Source: Phoronis ovalis
Taxonomy: Eukaryota; Phoronida; Phoronidae
Reading direction: 5' to 3'
NCBI GenBank assembly: GCA_028565635.1
Contig: JAOXYB010015743.1
Location: 1 to 19,410, forward strand
DNA length: 19,410 nt
The notes under the pieces are model-generated. The model was not told the origin of the DNA. It saw only the letters and a program-made list of their open reading frames with translations, and ran no database searches. Position numbers and translations under genes: made by a program. Below are positions 17,701 through 19,410 of the stretch, in pieces; within the stretch, counting starts at the first letter, position 1, and the number at the start of each line of letters is the position of its first letter.

Positions 17701-18739
17701 TATATGACAGAAAATCAAATGTTTGACTGACTGCGACAGGCTATTTTAATAAATTAATAAGCTTATGAGCAACTTCTCATACATCATTACATCTTTTAAT
17801 CAATGCTGGGAACTAAATTCATTGAAACATTTTAAAAACTATTTGAAATTAAAAAGCTTCGTGTTTACTAACCATGTTTTACAAATATATGTACATTTAA
17901 AACAATCACGTGATATTGACGTCGATGTGCAACGGAGTGGCCATTAATGATTCTGCATGCATATAATTTTAATCACATATTTTCTGGAAATTTTCTTTGC
18001 ATCAGCATGTATTTTTAGAAACTTACTTTTTGTTCTGTCTATTTAATTACTTACCCATGAAAAACCCACACAACCAATAGCATCTGAGAGCATGTCTCCG
18101 AGAATAGAAGGATAAGAATTACCAGCAGGAAAGTAAGCGTGGAATCTTGGATGTTGCCAATGAGTAATCTGTAAAACCCGATAATAATAACGTCAATATA
18201 TCTGTAAAGTTATTGATAAAATTTCCACTAAGGCAACAGAAATCATGTTACACGTGCGTTTTGTATAAACTTGTAATAAAGAGAGCGGGTTTAAACAGGG
18301 CGCTTCAGCTCATCATTTGATCAGTGGAGACTAGCGCAATAAATTATAACTTTGTATATTAAACTAGCACGATAGATATTTCCAATAATACTTAATATAA
18401 ACTGCACATATTTGTGACACAAGCATTTTGTATAAACTGAGAAATAATAAAGAAAACGCATCAAACTGGTTACTATGTAAATATTTTGGAAATTATTTTT
18501 CGTTCACTGGAGACTAGCGAAATAAGAGGATAGCTTACCCCTGGCATAATAGCACGATCGACATCTTTCATAATGTCTTCCCATTCTTCTCCTTTCTTCG
18601 GTGGCTTGTTCGGTAGCATTTCTTGAAGGTAGCCTGGCTCTACTTCTGGAGTCACTCGACGAATATGGATGGATTCCATATAGTCCGCTATGTAATCAAC
18701 CATCTCCCGACCACGTTTGCGAAATTCTGAGGTATCCAT
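11291..18739 (-). CDS. Tyrosine decarboxylase (PLP-dependent, group II), complete 11-exon gene
   Basis: The enzyme converts tyrosine to tyramine, the precursor of octopamine, in the cytosol of aminergic cells (family knowledge). Eleven exons join into 569 residues with continuous homology to invertebrate TDC. Catalytic positions are intact: GSAS at 145-148, His191 in AHS, Asp270 in [11 protein letters not shown]-binding Lys302 in NPNKW, and loop Tyr331 in DPIYLRH. Tyr331 supports a decarboxylase rather than an aldehyde synthase. The TDC type rather than DDC or HDC is suggested by [31 protein letters not shown] and [11 protein letters not shown] (Ser351, where DDC has Gly). The start ATG is the first in frame after a TAG at 18767-18769 and gives the family-like [20 protein letters not shown]. 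Residues about 476-569 form a polar tail beyond the catalytic core. Nine introns are phase 0; intron 7 splits Trp314. It could be misnamed only within the AADC family. Confidence 0.93.
12009..12015 (-). terminator. RNA polymerase III terminator of the tRNA
   Basis: Seven consecutive T residues on the minus strand start immediately after the discriminator base. This is a strong Pol III stop signal and implies an active tRNA gene. Confidence 0.9.
12016..12087 (-). tRNA. Initiator tRNA-Met (CAU), in intron 10 of the decarboxylase gene
   Basis: Reading leftward from 12087 gives a 72-base cloverleaf with no intron. The acceptor stem AGCAGAG pairs perfectly with CTCTGCT, followed by discriminator A. 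The anticodon arm TGGGCCCATAACCCA has the three G:C pairs typical of initiators. The T loop reads ATCGAAA, keeping A54 and A60 in place of the usual T54. An A1:T72 end pair is also present. The A box (TGGCGCAGTGG) and B box (GGATCGAAACC) are intact, so Pol III transcription is expected. The gene lies inside an intron on the same strand as the host gene. Confidence 0.97.
12667..13008 (-). mobile_element. Possible degraded element with inverted ends and interrupted reading frame
   Basis: GGGGATATGA (12677-12686) recurs inverted as TCATATCCCC (12992-13001). Flanking bases also match loosely: TTTAGACTC on the left, TTAAACTC as the complement of the right. On the minus strand an open frame of about 70 codons spans 13037-12828. 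It overlaps another frame, 56 codons long, that ends in TAA beside the left repeat, so one single-base shift near a run of A's would fuse them. Short imperfect repeats like GGTATCTCTATTG, GGCATCTCTACTG and GGTATCTCCACTG occur at 12745-12850. I recognise no protein. It could be a mobile-element relic or chance. Confidence 0.3.
13188..13289 (-). CDS. Tyrosine decarboxylase exon 10 (residues 378-411)
   Basis: A 34-codon exon lies between acceptor TTTATCTAG and donor GTATAA. It reads [20 protein letters not shown] and ends GLVCFRLK, clearly family sequence, and fills exactly the gap between exons 9 and 11. Confidence 0.93.
13290..13726 (-). other. Intron 9 of the decarboxylase gene
   Basis: These 437 bases run from donor GTAATT to acceptor TTTATCTAG. 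Apart from a weak inverted pair CGGGA/TCCCG near 13640-13656, I see nothing in it. Confidence 0.8.
13727..13825 (-). CDS. Tyrosine decarboxylase exon 9 (residues 345-377)
   Basis: It lies between acceptor ATATGCTTACAG and donor GTAATT. It encodes [20 protein letters not shown] followed by [13 protein letters not shown]. The open frame continues past the donor, but the read-through residues are unlike the family, whereas splicing to exon 10 restores homology. Confidence 0.93.
13826..14344 (-). other. Intron 8 of the decarboxylase gene
   Basis: This is 519 bases of AT-rich sequence with normal GT-AG ends. No embedded gene or repeat was recognised. Confidence 0.8.
14345..14435 (-). CDS. Tyrosine decarboxylase exon 8 (end of residue 314 to 344)
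   Basis: It lies between acceptor TATATATAG and donor GTGAGT. It encodes [10 protein letters not shown] and then [12 protein letters not shown], the mobile catalytic loop with Tyr331. Confidence 0.9.
14436..15157 (-). other. Intron 7 of the decarboxylase gene (phase 2)
   Basis: This 722-base intron is the only one in the gene that splits a codon. Its middle contains a plus-strand TMEM35-like fragment (14715-14987) followed by a run of ten A's near 15031-15040. The remaining sequence is unremarkable. Confidence 0.8.
14715..14987 (+). pseudogene. TMEM35-like membrane protein fragment, antisense in intron 7
   Basis: An ATG in good context (ATATGGCG) opens a 52-codon frame starting [20 protein letters not shown] and holding one long hydrophobic segment, closed by TAA at 14871-14873. 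The same frame continues for 37 more codons ([14 protein letters not shown] and then LALVPAL) to TAG at 14985. The order PRTVTI, hydrophobic helix, Pro-Leu, polar loop, IG...E..C...L.L.P resembles TMEM35-family proteins, of which TMEM35A is an assembly chaperone for nicotinic receptors. The polar loop appears about ten residues short. A run of ten A's lies about 45 bases downstream, so a processed retrocopy is possible, but I saw no poly(A) signal or clear target duplication. A short functional peptide is the alternative. Confidence 0.35.
15158..15225 (-). CDS. Tyrosine decarboxylase exon 7 (residues 292-313 plus two bases of 314)
   Basis: It lies between acceptor AATTTTTCAG and donor GTAAGT. 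It carries the PLP Schiff-base lysine (Lys302) in [17 protein letters not shown]. Its last two bases, TG, join the first G of exon 8 to make Trp314. Intron 6 before it is only 104 bases. Confidence 0.92.
15330..15524 (-). CDS. Tyrosine decarboxylase exon 6 (residues 227-291)
   Basis: It lies between acceptor TTGTATTTCAG and donor GTGAGA. It encodes [21 protein letters not shown] with Asp270 (contacts the PLP pyridine nitrogen in the family), and [15 protein letters not shown]. Confidence 0.95.
15525..15891 (-). other. Intron 5 of the decarboxylase gene
   Basis: These 367 bases have donor GTATAG and acceptor TTGTATTTCAG. No other feature was seen. Confidence 0.8.
15892..16002 (-). CDS. Tyrosine decarboxylase exon 5 (residues 190-226)
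   Basis: It lies between acceptor TTTCTTTTAG and donor GTATAG. It begins [10 protein letters not shown]; His191 stacks on the PLP ring in this family. It ends [11 protein letters not shown]. Confidence 0.92.
16003..16519 (-). other. Intron 4 of the decarboxylase gene
   Basis: These 517 bases have the weak donor GTACAT and acceptor TTTCTTTTAG. No embedded gene was seen. Confidence 0.75.
16520..16654 (-). CDS. Tyrosine decarboxylase exon 4 (residues 145-189)
   Basis: It runs from acceptor TTTCATTTCAG to the weaker donor GTACAT. It begins with GSASE, the PLP phosphate-binding turn, and continues through [18 protein letters not shown]. The length of the AYSSSM-AHSC junction agrees with family members, which supports this donor. 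Confidence 0.9.
16655..17083 (-). other. Intron 3 of the decarboxylase gene
   Basis: This is 429 bases of AT-rich sequence with GT-AG ends. No other feature was seen. Confidence 0.8.
17084..17200 (-). CDS. Tyrosine decarboxylase exon 3 (residues 106-144)
   Basis: It lies between acceptor TCTTTTCTAG and donor GTAAAG. It encodes the highly conserved [20 protein letters not shown] segment and the GLGGGVLQ turn. Confidence 0.93.
17201..18054 (-). other. Intron 2 of the decarboxylase gene
   Basis: This 854-base intron holds a small palindrome-rich cluster at 17653-17676 preceded by GGGGCCGGTTGTCGAAAC, and a short GTATACT tandem pair near 17222-17236. Open frames here overlap each other and show no family likeness. 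Confidence 0.75.
17653..17676. repeat. Overlapping palindromes in intron 2
   Basis: TTACGATTTCGTAA (17653-17666) and TCGTAAATATTTACGA (17661-17676) overlap, so three alternating TTACGA/TCGTAA arms occur within 24 bases. The preceding CCGGTTGTCGAAAC stretch looks like the end of a small interspersed element, but I cannot name it. Confidence 0.4.
18055..18168 (-). CDS. Tyrosine decarboxylase exon 2 (residues 68-105)
   Basis: It lies between acceptor GGGTTTTACAG and donor GTAAGTAA. The peptide begins [20 protein letters not shown] and ends with GCVGFSW. The stretch [19 protein letters not shown] is characteristic of tyrosine decarboxylases among the animal enzymes. Confidence 0.93.
18169..18538 (-). 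other. Intron 1 of the decarboxylase gene
   Basis: This 370-base intron runs from donor GTAAGC to acceptor GGGTTTTACAG. No other feature was seen. Confidence 0.8.
18539..18739 (-). CDS. Tyrosine decarboxylase exon 1 (residues 1-67)
   Basis: The exon starts at ATG 18739 and ends in ATGCCAGGG before donor GTAAGC. It encodes the N-terminal domain-swapped helices of the dimer, including [22 protein letters not shown] and IMPG, all standard for this family. Confidence 0.92.
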
Positions 18740-19410
18740 TTCGTGTGGGTTTATATACAACACTTTCTATTTACAATCTAAAAATTACAAATCAGTATAG
18801 TAATAAACAATAAAAATATTTCATAATTCATATATCAACTTTATGTGCTGAGCATTTTCACACAGTCTTATACTATATAGTTATCACTTGAGTTCAATTT
18901 TGTATTGCTTTATGTATGGACGTACTAATATTATATAAACGCATTGTCATTTTCTTAAAAAAAATATTTATTGTAAATAAATTTCACACTATAAAAGTAA
19001 TAGATTTTTGTTCTAAATTAACAGGTTTGATATTTTCAATAATGTTCTTATTATCTGCACACTTTCCCGAGATTTTTCTTGTTTTAGATTTGAATTGTTT
19101 AAAGAAGTAAGATATAACTTTAAATCTTTCATTTTAGTTCAACCGTCCTTGCATCATATAGTGCATGTTAGTAAAATAACATTATAATATAATACATGTG
19201 AAATTGATAATTTGTATCAATTTTTTAGAATTCAATTGAATTTTTATTATTGGCATGATGGCGATCGTACAAGTAGGCATGCTGTATTTGAAATGCACAA
19301 ATTTCAGCTGTTCATGTAAATTGCACGTAAACAGCTGCCGCTTTAATACTTGCATATGTTATCTACAAATTGTACCAATGTCTTTCTACTAAATGTAGAT
19401 ACTGCTATAT
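18740..19410 (-). other. Upstream flank of the decarboxylase gene
   Basis: This 671-base stretch before the start codon should contain the 5' leader and perhaps the promoter. No TATA box or initiator can be placed with confidence in sequence this AT-rich, and a non-coding first exon further upstream is possible. The clearest motif is a pair of CAGCTG E-boxes at 19305 and 19332. No coding exon was seen. Confidence 0.5.
19305..19337. promoter_or_regulatory. Inverted pair of CAGCTG E-boxes
   Basis: CAGCTGTT at 19305-19312 and AACAGCTG at 19330-19337 are perfect reverse complements 17 bases apart, each holding a CAGCTG E-box of the type bound by bHLH factors. They lie about 570 bases upstream of the decarboxylase ATG. 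Use as a neuronal enhancer is conjecture. Confidence 0.25.

Noticed and set aside
18740-18763. Eight extra N-terminal residues (upstream GTG start) for the decarboxylase
   Set aside because: There is no ATG there; an in-frame TAG lies at 18767-18769 and the ATG at 18739 gives the usual family N-terminus.

Overview
The window is nuclear DNA from an AT-rich bilaterian animal, most probably a non-vertebrate. The genes are split by GT-AG introns of about 100 to 2300 bases, coding exons are sparse, and the initiator tRNA has animal-type sequence. The marker gene is a dedicated tyrosine decarboxylase, the octopamine/tyramine-pathway enzyme typical of invertebrates and not known from vertebrates. 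I could not narrow the phylum; protostomes, ambulacrarians and cephalochordates remain possible.

Layout. 1-1399 holds no gene I can support. 1400-4377 (minus strand) is a Tctex-type dynein light chain gene of the DYNLT4/DYNLT5 group. It has a 208-codon last exon and an inferred 13-codon first exon whose splice phase matches, giving 221 residues. 4378-7730 is AT-rich intergenic DNA with several small hairpins and palindromes. 7731-10463 (plus strand) is an unrecognised two-exon gene for a 692-residue, basic, largely disordered protein with an N-terminal coiled coil and five RRxS motifs; its poly(A) signal lies 28 bases after the stop. 10464-11290 is a convergent 3' intergenic stretch. 11291-18739 (minus strand) is an apparently intact tyrosine decarboxylase gene of 11 coding exons and 569 residues. 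18740-19410 is its upstream flank.

Nested in the decarboxylase introns are an initiator tRNA-Met gene (intron 10, same strand, with a T7 Pol III terminator), a damaged TMEM35-like membrane-protein fragment on the opposite strand (intron 7), and an element in intron 10 with inverted ends, an open frame interrupted once, and short internal repeats.

The three protein genes do not form an obvious pathway. The light chain and the unknown gene are divergent, and the unknown gene and the decarboxylase are convergent. The decarboxylase model rests on ten splice junctions that all give continuous family-like protein and keep the catalytic His, Asp, Lys and loop Tyr. No complete new system is evident. 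The least explained items are the 692-residue protein, the TMEM35-like fragment, and the inverted-repeat element in intron 10.
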